Below, piece by piece: positions 10,288-23,900 of a stretch of 64,000 nt of DNA. Every line of letters begins with the position of its first letter. Within the stretch, counting starts at the first letter, position 1. The notes under the pieces are model-generated. The model saw only the letters and a program-made list of their open reading frames with translations. It made no database searches and was not told the DNA's origin. Location: NCBI GenBank assembly GCA_038049695.1, contig CP142453.1, positions 2,745,501 through 2,809,500 of the forward strand, given 5' to 3'. Origin of the DNA: Cinnamomum chago (taxonomy: Eukaryota > Streptophyta > Magnoliopsida > Laurales > Lauraceae). The translations under genes and the position numbers were made by a program.

Positions 10288-12418
10288 CGTTGGGAGAGAA
10301 GTCATTGCTCTGCAGCTGATGTAGACGTGGTTGGTGCCTATTCTGGAACCTCACATTCGCAGAGTGGTAAGACAGAGTGGACATATTTTTTTTAGTTTGT
10401 TTGTGTTTGTGATATGTTTGACTTCTGTTGTGAAATTTAACTGGTTAATGAGTATATGAACTTTGATCCTGTTTTTTTAAGTTCATGAATTGTCTTAAGA
10501 TTATTAGATTCAAGTTCATAGGTTGTATGGATTATGGACTATAGGGAGAATTGAAAGATGATAATCGATGTTAGATGAAATTGGTGTTAATTTTTTGTGT
10601 CTAGTTTCCGCTGCCATTAATAAGATGACCTACACGAACATTGGAGTGGTGTGACTTTAAATGGGTTTTTTATTTTAAAGTGTAGTTATGTGAAGAAACT
10701 TATATACAGGTGCACACTTCGAGAGGGCCCACCTAATCACCAATCCAAGTGGTGAAATGTTGGTTGGGATTGGCCCAACAGGTCTTCTCTTGCAATTGAT
10801 TATTTCCTCTCTTTCTCTCTCCCTATCTCTATCTGACTTGATCTTTCCTTCTATGGATTTGTGGGGTTCTGTTGGTTTTTGGATTGGATGGAGTTGATGT
10901 TGAATTAGGTCTTGTGTAAACTGAGTTTTTATGACTGCCCCAGATCTTTATTTATTTGTTATCCATGGGTGGAATCTGTTGTTAAAATTTAGAAAGACCA
11001 TCCTATTCAGCTTTTGTGAGGATGTTTATTTGAATTTTGAGTGTGAGATTGTACTTTTTCTAACTGATTACATTTTACTGCAGTGCTGATTTAAATTGGG
11101 TGAATGCTCGATAATTTCTATTTGGATATTGCATTTCTGGCAAAATCAAAGTAGGATGTGTTTAGTGTCCACACTTAATTTTGTTAATCTTGATTTGGAG
11201 AAAAATCAGGGGTACAAGAACTGAAATGAATAATGTCAGCATAGTGCAGTTCCTGACTAACTTCCAGACTGACCCAATTGTTCAAACAAGCCGTTTGTCT
11301 GAAGTCATTTTAGTTGCTATTTGCTGCACAAATCTGCTTTTGCATTAAACATCTTTTCAAATGGGTTAGGTTTCTTCTTTTAGATGTACCAAAATTGGGC
11401 TTGTTCTTCCTTTGTCCTGACTTGATTTCAATATTTATTGTTTTCCTTGCCACTGTCTTCTGTATTTATAGGGAGACTTCACATTGGTTAGGTTGCATTT
11501 GAAAAGTGACTATTTTCTTGAACCCCTAGAATAGGAATGCATTCGGTCCATTTATCCATAAATGCACTCCTGCAAATGTGGTAATGTTATGTAGGAGTGG
11601 TAATTCTGTGGCCTTGTCCTGGCCTGATTCTATGATGGTTTGCTAACAAAACAAATTAAAATAAACACTATGTATTTTAATAATGTAAACTATTGAATCA
11701 GTCATGAATATATATGTGTATATGCTTTATCATTTCAATACATTCTTATGATATCATTTGAGTGTGTTCTTGATTATATCAATTTGGAAAAGTTATTGTT
11801 TCAAGTAGTTCACATGGTTTGTCTTTTTGACATACTTGCAAAGTTGGTCGTGGTTTTGTGATGTTGATGAAGGTTTTTTTTTTAAGATGATAGCATGTTA
11901 ACTAGTGGATTTTGTGTATGGGTAGCAAATCACCTTGCCTTGTGAAAGAAAAGAAGTCTAATGTTGGGTATTAATATGCTTGCCTGAGTATTTTCCTACA
12001 TAAGGTCAAATTTTTTTTTTTTCAACTTTTAATGATGAATGGGTTTATTGCAGTTATCTGTTCTATTGATGGCATGATTAACTTGTTTTGATTAGCTAGT
12101 TCTACGAACTGTTTTATGTTGTGCAAGCATAGTTAGTAGTCATTATTCATGTATGGAAAAGCACAAAGGTTCATGATATATCATCCTGTCAATTCTATTA
12201 TAAGTTGTGCTACTACTTGAAAAAAGAACAAAGAGAAACTGAATTATTTATGTATTTACAAAACTGGTGTTGTATACAAAATACAGTAATCATCATTATT
12301 TGCTTGAAATATATAATTATTGTTGGGGGCTATGCAGGTTCATGGAGCTTACTCTGAAGATGTGGGAGTAAAGTTGGAGAGGCCCGCTGAAGAAACCGTG
12401 GTTGAGGTTATGTCGTGA
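10288..12418 (+). other. Two putative captured exons separated by a ~2-kb intron
   Basis: An acceptor TTGCAG opens 10288-10366 (79 nt, open in one frame, containing DVDVVGAYSGTSHSQS) and ends at a GGTAAG donor. A second acceptor TATGCAG opens 12338-12418, which encodes VHGAYSEDVGVKLERP and ends EVMS and TGA. Directly spliced, the two do not stay in the open frame of the second exon, so a link is uncertain. The 2 kb between them is AT-rich with nothing recognisable. Confidence 0.3.
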
Positions 12419-12689
12419 CGCTTTGGTTACGAATTCGAAGGTTAATGTAAATAGTTTGGATGATGGATTCAAATTGGATATGTTTTGAATAGTTTGTTTG
12501 ATTTAGTGCGTGGACGAGCAAGTACGTTCCTTAATGTGAATGGTGATTAATTTTCAATTAATGAAATGGTTCTTATTGAATGTTGCTATCTATATCTTTT
12601 TGCATCTTTTGTAAGGCAGGTTTAGTGATTTGAAAGTGTATCCATACTGCAGCATGTTATTAGTAATGTATATATTGCATTTTTATTTA

Positions 12690-13089
12690 AAAAAAAAAAA
12701 TGGATGGTATCTCGCTTCTATGGAAAGTGTCACAACTGATGACTACTTGTGTCACTTTTGTTCCGAAAACAACATATTGATCATTGCTACAGATGTTGAT
12801 TGTATCTCGCTTCAATGGAAATTGTTACAACTGATGACTGAAGTTATCTTTCTTGTGACGCTTCTAAGTTATTTCAGTGTCACTTTTGGGTTTAAAGTGA
12901 CACAAATAACTATTTTTTTGTGTCACTTTGGTAACAGAAACTGACACAACAAATGCATTTCTTGAGACGCTTTTGCGAACTTTTAGTGACGCCGGCAGAT
13001 AAGACGCTTGCATACTAACCAGAAAAGCGACACAAACCACTTTTTAAGACACTTTAAAAGTGACTCATTAAGACATTTTTTTTGTAGTG
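12690..13089. repeat. CACTA right subterminal and terminal repeats
   Basis: Many copies of TGTCACTTTT / AAGTGACACA and the related GACGCTT lie between about 12727 and 13060, ending in the terminal inverted repeat. The segment TGTATCTCGCTTCAATGG near 12800 repeats ATCTCGCTTCTATGG at about 12708. Confidence 0.8.
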
Positions 13090-13092
13090 ACA

Positions 13093-14600
13093 GCAGAGTT
13101 AAATTTTACCATTACCATTGGGGTTGCAGAGCGGGCTTTGGCGAGAAGAGTTTTCTAATCTCAGTTCTTCACAATGAGGTCCTTTTTTATGTTCTCATAG
13201 GCATGTTGGTGTTTGTATATCAATGAGGCGGAGGCGCTAGCTATTTTGAAAACGATTCTTCTAATGCTATTTCAATACTTATTTGGACTATTGATTATTT
13301 GGTAGGGCTTGATGAAGAGACTGGATTAACTCAAGATGGCCCTATGATTAAAAAAAAAAAAGGGCGGAAAAATGGGCATTTTGATGAATTCCCCATATTT
13401 ATATATATTGTCGGTCCCCACCAAGGAGCCCCACCAACAAAGGAAAGCTAGGGGATTGGACATTCTCGATGGACCCTACCGGCCTATAAAATATTAGGAT
13501 CATTAAATTATCACAACTCGTTGCTATGTGGCCCTGAATTTTAACAGTTTTAAAATCTATTTTTTTCTCAATTTGATCCAGCGGTCAATTTTATTCAGAT
13601 TGGTGGAAATTTTGAGAATGTGGTGGTTCCCATCTTGCCAAGCTGGATGAGGCCCACCCAAGGTCCCACTGAAGATGATGGGATCAGGGGGATGGAAAGA
13701 TCCTAATGAATGGGGCCCAAATATTAGTTTCCAAGTTAATCTCATGCCTGAAATCTCTTGATTCGTGACCCATGAGTCCAATGGTCCAGTCCTTTCGGAT
13801 AGTGTAAACTTGTACTTTCTTTTTAAAAAAGAAAAAAAAACTCAAAAACTCAATCTCTCACTCCAATAAAATACAAAAATTGTCTCTTCTTTTTATCCAA
13901 AAATGTCATAAAATTTATTTCATGTCACGAAATGATAAAAAGTTAAAAAGGTGGATTTTGAAATCTTGTACTACTTAATAATTCTTTGTACTTCTGGTGA
14001 GTCGCAGTCTAGTGGCAAAGCACATTTTGCCTCTTGAACAATTGGCCAGACAGCTCACTTTGGCACTTGGTATGGGCAATCTTGCAATAACAGAGGGTCC
14101 AGGCCTTCCTTGGAAAGAAGAAGTGATTGTAAATAGCAAAAACATTGAACGTGTTTCATCTTATAGATGATATGAAGATTGTCTAGAGGTTATTTGCACT
14201 TGTATTTCAAAAGAAGATTGTGTTCGCTGTTTCGAATTTAAAATAAAATACAAATTGCAAAATAGTATTTAAAATCAATTTCAAGCTTCCATAAGACATT
14301 ACAAACAATCATTTTACTCCATGCTAAATTTGTTCACCGATACAAATCATCAGATCCACAATTTATAATTAAAAAGAAAAAATAACCATAAGATTGATAG
14401 TGCACAAGTTGTCCAATAAGTCCAATAAGCACAAACAATTGGACAGGCACGTATATAGCGATGCCATTACAACTGTTCATGTTGGAATAGATTACCTCAA
14501 TTTTGAAGATTGCTTTCACCAGAGACATCCTTCCATATTTTTTTTTTTCCAGTTCCAACATTACCAGCCTTTGGATGAAGTGGGGAACAGATTCGTGCAT
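13093..14600. other. Intergenic sequence, 3' flank of kinase copy B
   Basis: No gene recognised. Segments near 13500-13800 and 14000-14300 resemble 51120-51430 and 52120-52330 downstream of copy C (for example CAAAGCACATTTTGCCTC in both). This shows that the duplication unit of the kinase cluster includes at least 1 kb of 3' flank. Confidence 0.6.
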
Positions 14601-14638
14601 GGTGATCAGAGTGATTGTGGTCGGCGGGACGCAGAGTC

Positions 14639-14982
14639 TCAGTCTTTGGTTCTAGGGGCATATGCTTTATGCTTTATGGCCTGAATCTGCTCCAATGCTT
14701 CCACCACTTCTGTCATGGATGGACGCTTTCTTGGGACAGGGCTGAGACACTGGAGGATGAGCCGAGCAGCCTGAACTGCACCTTCAGATGGGTAATGGCC
14801 TTCAAGCCTCCAGTCCATCACCCGCGACAATACCTCACTCTCATCAGATAGATATGGTTTTGTCCACTCTACCAAATCGTGTTGCCCACTTGGACGGTTG
14901 GGGTCAAGTGCTTCATGGCCTGAAAGCGTCACGAGCAACACAACCCCAAAAGAATATATGTCGCTCTTCTCGTGCAGATGGA
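14639..14982 (-). CDS. Copy B exon 6 (kinase subdomains IX-XI and C-terminus)
   Basis: The acceptor AACCAG is followed by TCCATCTGCACG. The exon encodes [16 protein letters not shown] through [16 protein letters not shown] and stops after APRTKD. Copy C continues about 40 residues further to GCLW, so copy B is shortened by an earlier stop. Confidence 0.85.
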
Positions 14983-17900
14983 CTGGTTGATGTTGATGGA
15001 GGCACACTTGTCATTGTTCAGATGAAAGAAATTTCAACCATTTGAGATATTTTTCAAGAAAGAAAGAAAGAAATTATATTATGGTTTCCCTGTTGCAGGC
15101 AATCTATGACCCTCTCATATATAGCTATTACCATTTTCAAGCAGAGTTTTATGACCAAATGAAAGAAGTAATGATCGTTATTAGCTCTTTTAACTTTTTA
15201 TTTGAATAACTGTTAAACCAGTTTGAATCCTAGCTGAAGCAAGTGATAAGAAGGGTTGGACCTTGGAAGTCACCATAAAAGTTCTTGTTCTAACGCATCA
15301 TGTCAATGGTTGAGATGTTGCTTATCTCATCATCACATTTTCATTCTAGTGAAAATTTCCTCATTAGGAGTTTATAACAGTGAGTTTTAACAATGTGTCC
15401 TCCAAAAATAGTCAACAATGTATGTGACTGAAACTATATCAGCAAGACCTTCCAATTCAGCTCACCTGTTCACAAATACCTCTACAAGGCTCTATGGCCA
15501 TCCATTGTGATTGAAGTGGGTTTCTCTTTCTAGCAACATTTCTAGACAAAGACCACTTACAAAACCTAATTCAAATACTAAGATGACTTTGAGCAGGAAA
15601 TATCATGGTGTTACACTACTTCTGCAATATATGAACGTGCAACAGTTCATACAGGGAATGCAAAATTTTCTAGGGTATAATGAATGACCAGTTCAGAGAA
15701 AACTGAACTGGTGAACAAGCCAAACAAGCCCTAATCACCAAATGAAAATACCAAATGTCACAGCCAAAAATTTCGAGAAACCAAGGCCTCATTTGGCATT
15801 GTTCCTATGCTGTTCCGATTCTGTGCCGAGACTGGGTTGTGCCAATTCTGCTGAGAATATGCTTTGGAAAACTTGTTTGGTAACATTATAATAATTTTGT
15901 TCCTTAACTTAAATCTATTATTGTTATACATGGGACATGCCTTTTAAAAACTACAATGTGCTACCCACCTTTAGAAATTAGAACATGGGCCCCACTTTCA
16001 TCGGATTTACAATGTGGGCCCAGTTTTTGTGACTCTAAACATGTGACCCACCTTTTTGTGATTTTGAACATGTTCTTGAGTATGGAATGATCAACTTAGG
16101 AGTTGCATTGACTGTACAGCATTATAATATTTCCTATCAAAATCCATATTGTATTCAAAATATGGTTTCATAACTAAATATTAAATCATGAAAGACCAAA
16201 TCACGAAAGTCCAGTACACAAGCTGAAACGAATTGCATTGTTACATGCCGAAAGGAATGAGTAACACCTCAATTCAATTTTTGAAATTGTACGAAGAATT
16301 GCATTGTTACATGCTGAAATGAAAGCCAGGGAAAGTGAAATCTATTACATATATTTTTGAAGCCAAAAAAGCAATACTTTCAAGTAAAAAAAACAAATTT
16401 TAATAAAATTCTATGAACTTGCATATCAAAAATTTAATTGACATTGTAAATGTTTGCTATAGAGAATTCCTAAATCAAGTTGGGAAATTGAAAATATGAA
16501 GTCTGAAAAATTACCATACAATCAGAGGGCATTTCTTCCTTACTGTTATTACTGTAAGAGGGCATTTTAATAACATTTGAAGATGTTGGAGGATGGCTGA
16601 ATATGGGGAAAGAGAGAGAGACTTTGCAGAGAGGGTGTAGAGTTGCGCGGCTTACGGGATAAAGTCATAAATGTAGCCAGTGAGTTTTTTTTTTTTTTTT
16701 TTTTTTTTTCTTTTTTTTAAATACAAAGTAAGATCATTTTGAGATTTCTATACCAGGAATTGTTTGAAACGACAATAAATATCAACCAAACGCGTTTTCT
16801 AATTCTCTTTCCGTGAAAACTTCAGAACATCCGATCAGCAGGTTGCCAAACTGGCCCCAAATTCCCAGTCCTGCTGATTCAGTTGTTTGATGTACAAAGC
16901 AAAACCTGCTGGTTGGTATTAAAAACATTGCTTCTCACTCACTAGTGAACCAGGCATACAGAATAATTTTGGATGAAGAGAAACCACAAACAATACCCAC
17001 CAATGCATAAAACTAGAAAAAAGATTAAGATTAGTTTAAAATTAAAAAAAGTCCACTACAGCGTGAACAATTAAAAATCAACACAGAAATCACAAGAACT
17101 TGTAGCCTTGAAGGTTTGTACCAAAGAACTGATCGTACCTGTAGCCACATATTCAGGAGCTACATAACCATAGCTGCCCATGACATCTGTGGAGACATGC
17201 GAATTTTCACCCTTCGGACCATTCCTCGCTAACCCAAAATCAGAATTTTTTGCATTATAGTTCTGCAGAAGATTAAAAAAGAGAGAAAAAAAAAATCAAA
17301 CTAAGATATTCAACCATAGAACAAATTCCCAACCCCCACCCCCCGTAAAAATAAATAAATAAATAAACACATTTGTCTCTATAACAGAAGAAATCAGGAT
17401 GGAAGAGTTTACCGAATCAATCAATACATTATATGGTGTAAGATTACGATGTATGATTTTCCTTTCAGAACAATGTAAGAATGCAAGGCCCCGAGCTACA
17501 CCTAATGCTATCTGGATCCGAATGCTCCATGGAAGTGCTTGAAAGGCTGAACCTCCTACATAAGGTGCATCATTTTAGAAACATGAAAAATGGATGTGAT
17601 TCTCTGAAAAAGCCAAAAAAGAAGGAAAGAAAAAAAAAAAAAAAAAAAAGATGCAGCCCAGACTTATCTGGAATGTACCTGTGCAAGGTTTTTTTTGCTA
17701 ATTGGTAAATTTGTATTGAAAAAAGAGAAGAAGGGCAAAGCCCCAAAGGGAAGGAGAAGAAAGAATACAGCCTAGGGAGGCAAGCAAAACAAAGGCCACC
17801 TCTTAAATAGGAGGGGCTAAAAACCTGCTGGGTCCTATTCAGGAAGAGAGCTAACTACAAGACAACTCTGCTCCACAAGGCAACCAGAACAAAAGAAACC

Positions 17901-20900
17901 AGCTGCAGCAAAAAGGAGACAGCACCCAAGAAAGATAAGCTAAGAGACAAAGAACAAGACAGGAAGTATGAAATGGCAGTCAAACCACTGCACACTCTGG
18001 CCGGATGAGGCACCCCTGCAATACAGAACTCCCCTGAAGCGCTGCCTCGGCTCAGCACACAGCAAGCTGAGCTCCTGAACTGACTCCAAGCTCTCCAAGG
18101 AAGCAGCCAAAAACCTACCTCTCTACCTGCCTCTCTTCCCAGCTCCACTGCACACTACATTGGGCTGAGACAGAACCTCACTCAAGCTGAATTCACTGAA
18201 AAGGGCAAGCACTAGCCAAGGATCTAGGCTCTACTCAGCCTTGAGAGTAGGGAGAAGTTTTCCACCCTAAGGCCCTTAATATAGGATGAGAGGGAGGAGC
18301 CTTATTTGGAGAGGAGCAGAACATACCACTGCAGAAGTTGATGAAGACCTTCTGAGCTGACTGAAGGGAAGGAATTTTCCTGCGGTGCTTGGCTTCATTT
18401 CTCAAGAACCATAGGGAGTAGATGGATTGGAAGAAGATAGTTGCTGCTGAAATCCTTCCATTAGCATCAACATCCTTGATTAAAGTTGCCCAGATAGAAG
18501 AAGGCAGAAGAGGAAGAGAGGTTGAAGTATCCAGTAGACTAAGAATCCAAGACCACAGTTGCTGGGCTATGGGGCAAGAGAAGAAGATATGCTGATCTGA
18601 TTCCCTGTTGCAGAGGCAAGAGTAGCATCTTGAAGCCATGGATATCCCTTTGAGCATTGCCCATGAGTCTGTTGGAGTTTTCCTTAGGAGAAGGCGCCAG
18701 CTGAAACATGAAAGTCTTGGGTTAATGTGCTTATTCCAGACAAACCCATGCCACTGAACTGCTACTTTTCTGGACCTTAGAGATTCCCAAGCTTGTTTGA
18801 GGGAAAGGTCCCCTGAGGAAGAGTCTTTCCAGGAAAGTTTGTCTGAGGTGGAAGGGCTAGGGGGGGCAATTTGATTTGTGTGATGAAGGAGGAAGCTTTG
18901 AACCTCTGCCGGGATGGTAGATGGGATGAACCAGGAGTTATCTTGGATCAAATCAGCCACCCTGTCATTTTCAGAGAATTGGAAGAGGGGAAATTTAATG
19001 GCAATGGGGTCATGGTCTATCCAATTATCTAGCCATAACTGGATGAAGGTCCCATTCCCCAGAGTCCAGCGGCTACCTTGTTGAAGGGCGGAAGCCCAAG
19101 ATCTAATCTTTTTCCAGATACAAGACCCTGCCTTAGGATTACCTGAGAACCAAATTGGAGAGCGCCTAAAGTATCTGCCTCTAAACCAAGTAGCCCAGAG
19201 AGAGCCCGAAGTTGCTGCAGACCACCCCAACTTCATTAAACAAGCCTCATTAAACTCCTTCACCCTACGCAGGCCCAAACCTCCCTCTACTTTGGGCACA
19301 CAGACTTGATCCCATTTGACCAAGTGGCTTCTCTTCTTTTCAGAGCTAGGAGACCACAGAAAATTCCTCATTAGCTTCTCGATTTGCAGGCAAGTTCTGG
19401 AAGGGATTGGGATTACAAGGGAGGTATGGAGGGGGATGGAGGAGAGCACATGTTTGATCAGAATCAGCCTACTTGCAAAGGAGAGGCATTTAGCTTTCCA
19501 CCCTTCAAGCCTAGCTCTGATAGAATCCAGAATCTTGTTGAAATGGTAGTGCTTGGAGGTACCAAAAAAGAGAGGGACTCCTAGGTAGGCTGTGGGGAGA
19601 GAGGCCCTTGTGATTGGAAGAATCCCTGAGATCATTTGAGCTCTTCCAGCTGAACATTTTCCAAGGTAAAGGTTGCTCTTCTGAAGGTTGAACCTCTGGC
19701 CTGAAGAGTGTTGATACCTTAGAAGCAGCTCATAGATGTGCCTCAACCCTGCCTTGTGAGCTTTTAGAAAAAGCAAGATGTCATCAGCGTAAAGCAGGTG
19801 ACAAGGGGTGGAGGGGACAGGAGATATTGGCACTATTTTACCCGAGGATCTGAGAAGCTCTATATGGAGGCTGAGGATCTCCTCTGCTAAGATGAACAAA
19901 TAGGGGGACAAAGGATCTCCTTGGCGAAGACCACAGGAAGAGGGGAAGAAGCCACTGGGACTATTGTTGACTAAGACCGATCCTCTACTTGTGCAAATCA
20001 TTTCTCGAATCAGATTCATCCAAGCGGTGGAGAAGTTAAAGAACTTAAGGGCTCTGAAAAGAAAACTCCATTGAAGTTTGTCAAACGCCTTAGAAATATC
20101 CAGTTTCAAGCAAACAGTTCCTCCCCTGACCTTTGAGTTAAGCTTTTGGATGAGGTCATGGGCTAAGGCTACATTATGGTGGATTGATCTTCCTTTGACA
20201 AATGTCGTTTGATTTTCGGATATAAGGGAAGGGAGGATGTTGGACAGCCTCGAGGCCAGAATCTTGGAAGAGATTTTGTAGGAGAAGTTCAAAAGGCTAA
20301 TTGGCCTGAAGTCATTGAAGGTTTCTGGCGATGAATTCTTTGGAATTAGAGATAAAAAGAAGGTATTGGTTTCTCTTAACAGACGGCCAGAAGAGAAGAA
20401 GTGGGTGACTGCAGCTATCACTTCTTTACTGACAATGTGCCAGCATTTGGTGAAAAAGGCTCCAGAGAAGCCGTCTGGCCCTGGGGAACTGCTTCTCTTT
20501 AGGTGGAAAACTGCCTTCTTAATTTCTTCAGGAGAGGGAACTGCTACAAGAAACTGATTTTGAGCCTCTGAGACAGATGGACCAGCCATTTGAAACAGTC
20601 CTTCCTCAGGGGTAGTCGATTCGGCTTGGAAAAGGTTTGAGAAGTAAATAGATGCTTGATCTTTTATTTGCTGAGTTTCTTCAAACTGAATTCCATCAAC
20701 TTTGACCTTGTCAATGCGGTTGCGAATGCCTTTGGCCTTAGCAGAGAGGTGAAAAAATTTAGTGTTCCTATCACCGTCTTGAAGCCACTTAATCTTCGCC
20801 CTCTGCTTCCAGTGGGAAGACTCCACATTCAGCCAATTATGAAGGGAAGCTTTAGCTTGATTCAGGTCTCTGAGAAGGTGGTCACTTGGATGATCTTCAA

Positions 20901-23900
20901 AAGCTGCTTCCTTAGCCAGGACAAGGGCCTCTGCCTCTGCTATTCGAATCTTAAAGTTGCCAAAAACTTCTTTACTCCATAATTTAAGGTTCTGCTTGAG
21001 AGCCTTGAGTTTGGAAGCCAAGATAAACTGAGGGGAGCCATAGCAAGGAGCTGCCCAGCTGTCCTCCACAACCTTGGAGAAAGAATCATGAGAGATCCAT
21101 TTTTCCTCAAATCTGAAAGGCCTATTGATTGAGGAAATACTTTGCCTGTGGGCAAGGATAATGGGACTGTGATCTGAAGCAATCCTAGGGAGATGATTCA
21201 CCACTGGATCAGCAAAGGAGTCAAGCCAGCAGGAGTTGGAAAGAGCTCTGTCTAGCCTGGCTGACACATAAGCCTGACCCTGCCTATTATTTGCCCAAGT
21301 AAAACTGTTGCCTCTGAACCCCAAATCTTTCAGCCCTGCTGCAATGGTCATGTCATGGAACTCCTTCAACGAGAGGGGAGAAGGAGGGCGAGTGCTGAAT
21401 TTCTCATTTGCCATAAGAATAGCATTAAAATCGCCAATCACACTCCAAGGATTGGAGGAGAAAGGATTATGACTGAGATACTCCCAGAGACTCCTCCTCT
21501 GCCTGTAATCTGTTGAGCCGTAAACTCCGGTAATAAAGCTAGAAGGAGATGAGGGAGATGCTGAGAAGGAGATTGAGATATGCTGGGAGGATTTATCCAA
21601 AAGGGTGAAGGTTAGGTTGGAACTTTGATTGCAAAGGCACCACAGGGAGTTTTCTATGTTGGAGAATGAAGGGGAAAATCCAAAGGGAAAGCCTCCAATA
21701 GAAAAGGAGTCCAGAGTGGTTTTAGGTTCTGATAGGAATAGAATATCAGGGGAGTGAGCTGCTATAAGGTGATTAACCATATTTTTTGTGGGGGTGTTAT
21801 TAATGCCCCTACAATTCCAGTAGATGATTTTAACCATTACGAAACTGGTTTGGAGGAATGGCCAGCGGAGGAAGGACCTTTGCGTTTGGATTTCCTAGTA
21901 GCATTAACCATAAAGGGGGAGAGGTCAACCACTTGAGAGATTACATTATTTGGTACGGTATTATGGTGTGTGAAGGGAGAAGAGGAAGAGGAAGGCTTTT
22001 GGGTGGCGATTGAGATTGGTTTAGGTGTGATCCTCTTCTGCTTTGGATGAGCTGCTAACTTTCTTGTGAGGTTGGCAGTTGAGAGGATATGGTCTGCAAG
22101 GGTGCAATTATCCAAGATTGAAAAACCATTAGAACAGTGCAAGGTGGGAGCAGGGATTTTTTCCAGGATCCCAAAGGCCTTATCCGATGGAGGAGCTGAG
22201 AGAGGATTGTCTACTGCTAGGGGACCTGTGTTATCATTAAGGTGGGGAGGCTTTTGAATTGGATTCTCAGGGGCCAGACTTGTCTCTGATGACAAGGTTG
22301 AAGTTGAAGAAGTAGGGGGATGGAGAAAGGCTTGGAAGAGGGGTTAGTGATTGGGAGGGGCTGGGAGAGAACTGATTGAGCTATAGGTACCTGGGGGGCT
22401 GGAGGATTCCTGGAGCCTAGCTGAGGTTGGTTGTTCACAGGATCTTGAGTAGACTCTGCAGACACCAAGCTGGTAGGGAGGCATATACCTGGGACAGAGG
22501 AAACCTGAAAGTCTTCTGTTGTCTCAGGATCCTTATCCTTCGGAGAGATAGGGGCTATCAACACTGCGTCTTGAGCTGGAGTCTTCAGTATTCCTGGACT
22601 CTTTTTAAAAGGACAATAAGATGGTCGATGGCCGGTCGACAAGCATTCTGAGCAAGGGATGGATTCATACTAAACTTCTACCTGGACAGAGCCCTCACCT
22701 TCCAAGACCACTGAGATTGTAGACGGAGGAGAGATTGCCACATTCAGAAGCACCTGGACTCTGGCGAAGGAGAACATCCTTTGCTTGGCAGTAATTTCGT
22801 CTAGACGCAGAGGCTTTCCGATTGAAGCAGCAATAGACAAAAGGATATCACTGCTCCAGCAGTGATAGGGTAACCCTCGGAGCCTAATCCAAACTGGGGC
22901 TTCCGATGGCCAGGACGATTCGTCTTGACCTGGAGTCCACTGGCAGAGGATCATTTTCTTACTCTCCATGAAGAGGGGACTATGGCCGACCATAACATCT
23001 TGGTCTTCCTTGGAGTAGAACCTGAAGAGGAAGTTACCTTTCTCAGTGAGTGAGATCAGACAAGGTCTTGATAAGCGCCAGCTGGATGACACCCATTTTT
23101 CTAGGGCTTCCAGAGAAGGTCTTCTCCCAACGAATTTCCCGATGGCAGAATGAGAAAAGGATTGTTTGCTGGAAATGATCATTTGCTGAGGGATTCTAAT
23201 GGTGAGTTTGCCATCAAGCAGAGCCGGGGGAGGAATAGTTGGAGGAGGGGAAAAAACAGGGTGGGTAAGGCAACTGGCGTAGGTTTTAGGGGAGGGAGTT
23301 GGGAGAGGAGTAGGGTTGCCTTTGGGGATGGGTTTTAATGAGGTCAGGTGATTTTTGAGGAGGAGAAGCTGATCTGTACCCCATGAGAGGTGTTCACGTT
23401 GCTGGGATGGATTGCTGGTTGGAGAAGGGTTAAGGATGTCTGGGGGATTAGGATGGATGGAGGAGGTGTAGACACCTCATTTTGGCCCCCTATGATAGCC
23501 TTAAACACTTATCATATATAATGATGCCCCCATTTCACCCAAAATTGAATGGTTACTGGCATAATTTAGATTAATTAATGACGATGAAGATGCTTATTGA
23601 TAATTTTAGACTTAGTTCGACGATCTATAGAGATTCGTGAGAGAAAAGGCGGAATCGCGTTGAGATCTCGAGTTCAACCCACTACTCATACCAGGCATGG
23701 GCTACAACACTATTCCAAACCCTTTCCAAACTATATAGAACACAACCAGGTTGTTCCTAAAGAAACTACATATAGTTTGCCTAAGTACGATATGATTAAC
23801 ATGAATTAGGAGGTTGGGATCATTGATCCGAGTATCCCTTACTTTCCCTGACCTCTGAATATTAGGAGCTATACACCACAAGATTCTACATTCCGAGAGC

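Larger units (their letters stand above)
4366..13089. mobile_element. CACTA (En/Spm-type) transposon carrying host gene fragments
   Basis: The element starts with CACTACAAAAAAAA at 4366 and ends with the exact complement at 13076-13089 (14-bp terminal inverted repeat). It is flanked by a 3-bp target duplication ACA (4363-4365 and 13090-13092). CACTACAA termini and 3-bp duplications define the CACTA superfamily. Subterminal arrays of GTGTCACTTT / AAGCGACACA type occupy both ends. No TNPD-like transposase was recognised in the 8.7 kb, so it is probably non-autonomous. The interior contains CT-rich leaders, a coiled-coil exon, three Rab5-type exons and other spliced-looking exons, which fits a gene-capturing (Pack-type) CACTA. 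It sits just downstream of kinase copy A. Confidence 0.9.

Noticed and set aside
20315..20982. Plus-strand open frames within the LINE ORF2 region
   Set aside because: Antisense shadows of the intact 1200-residue ORF2.
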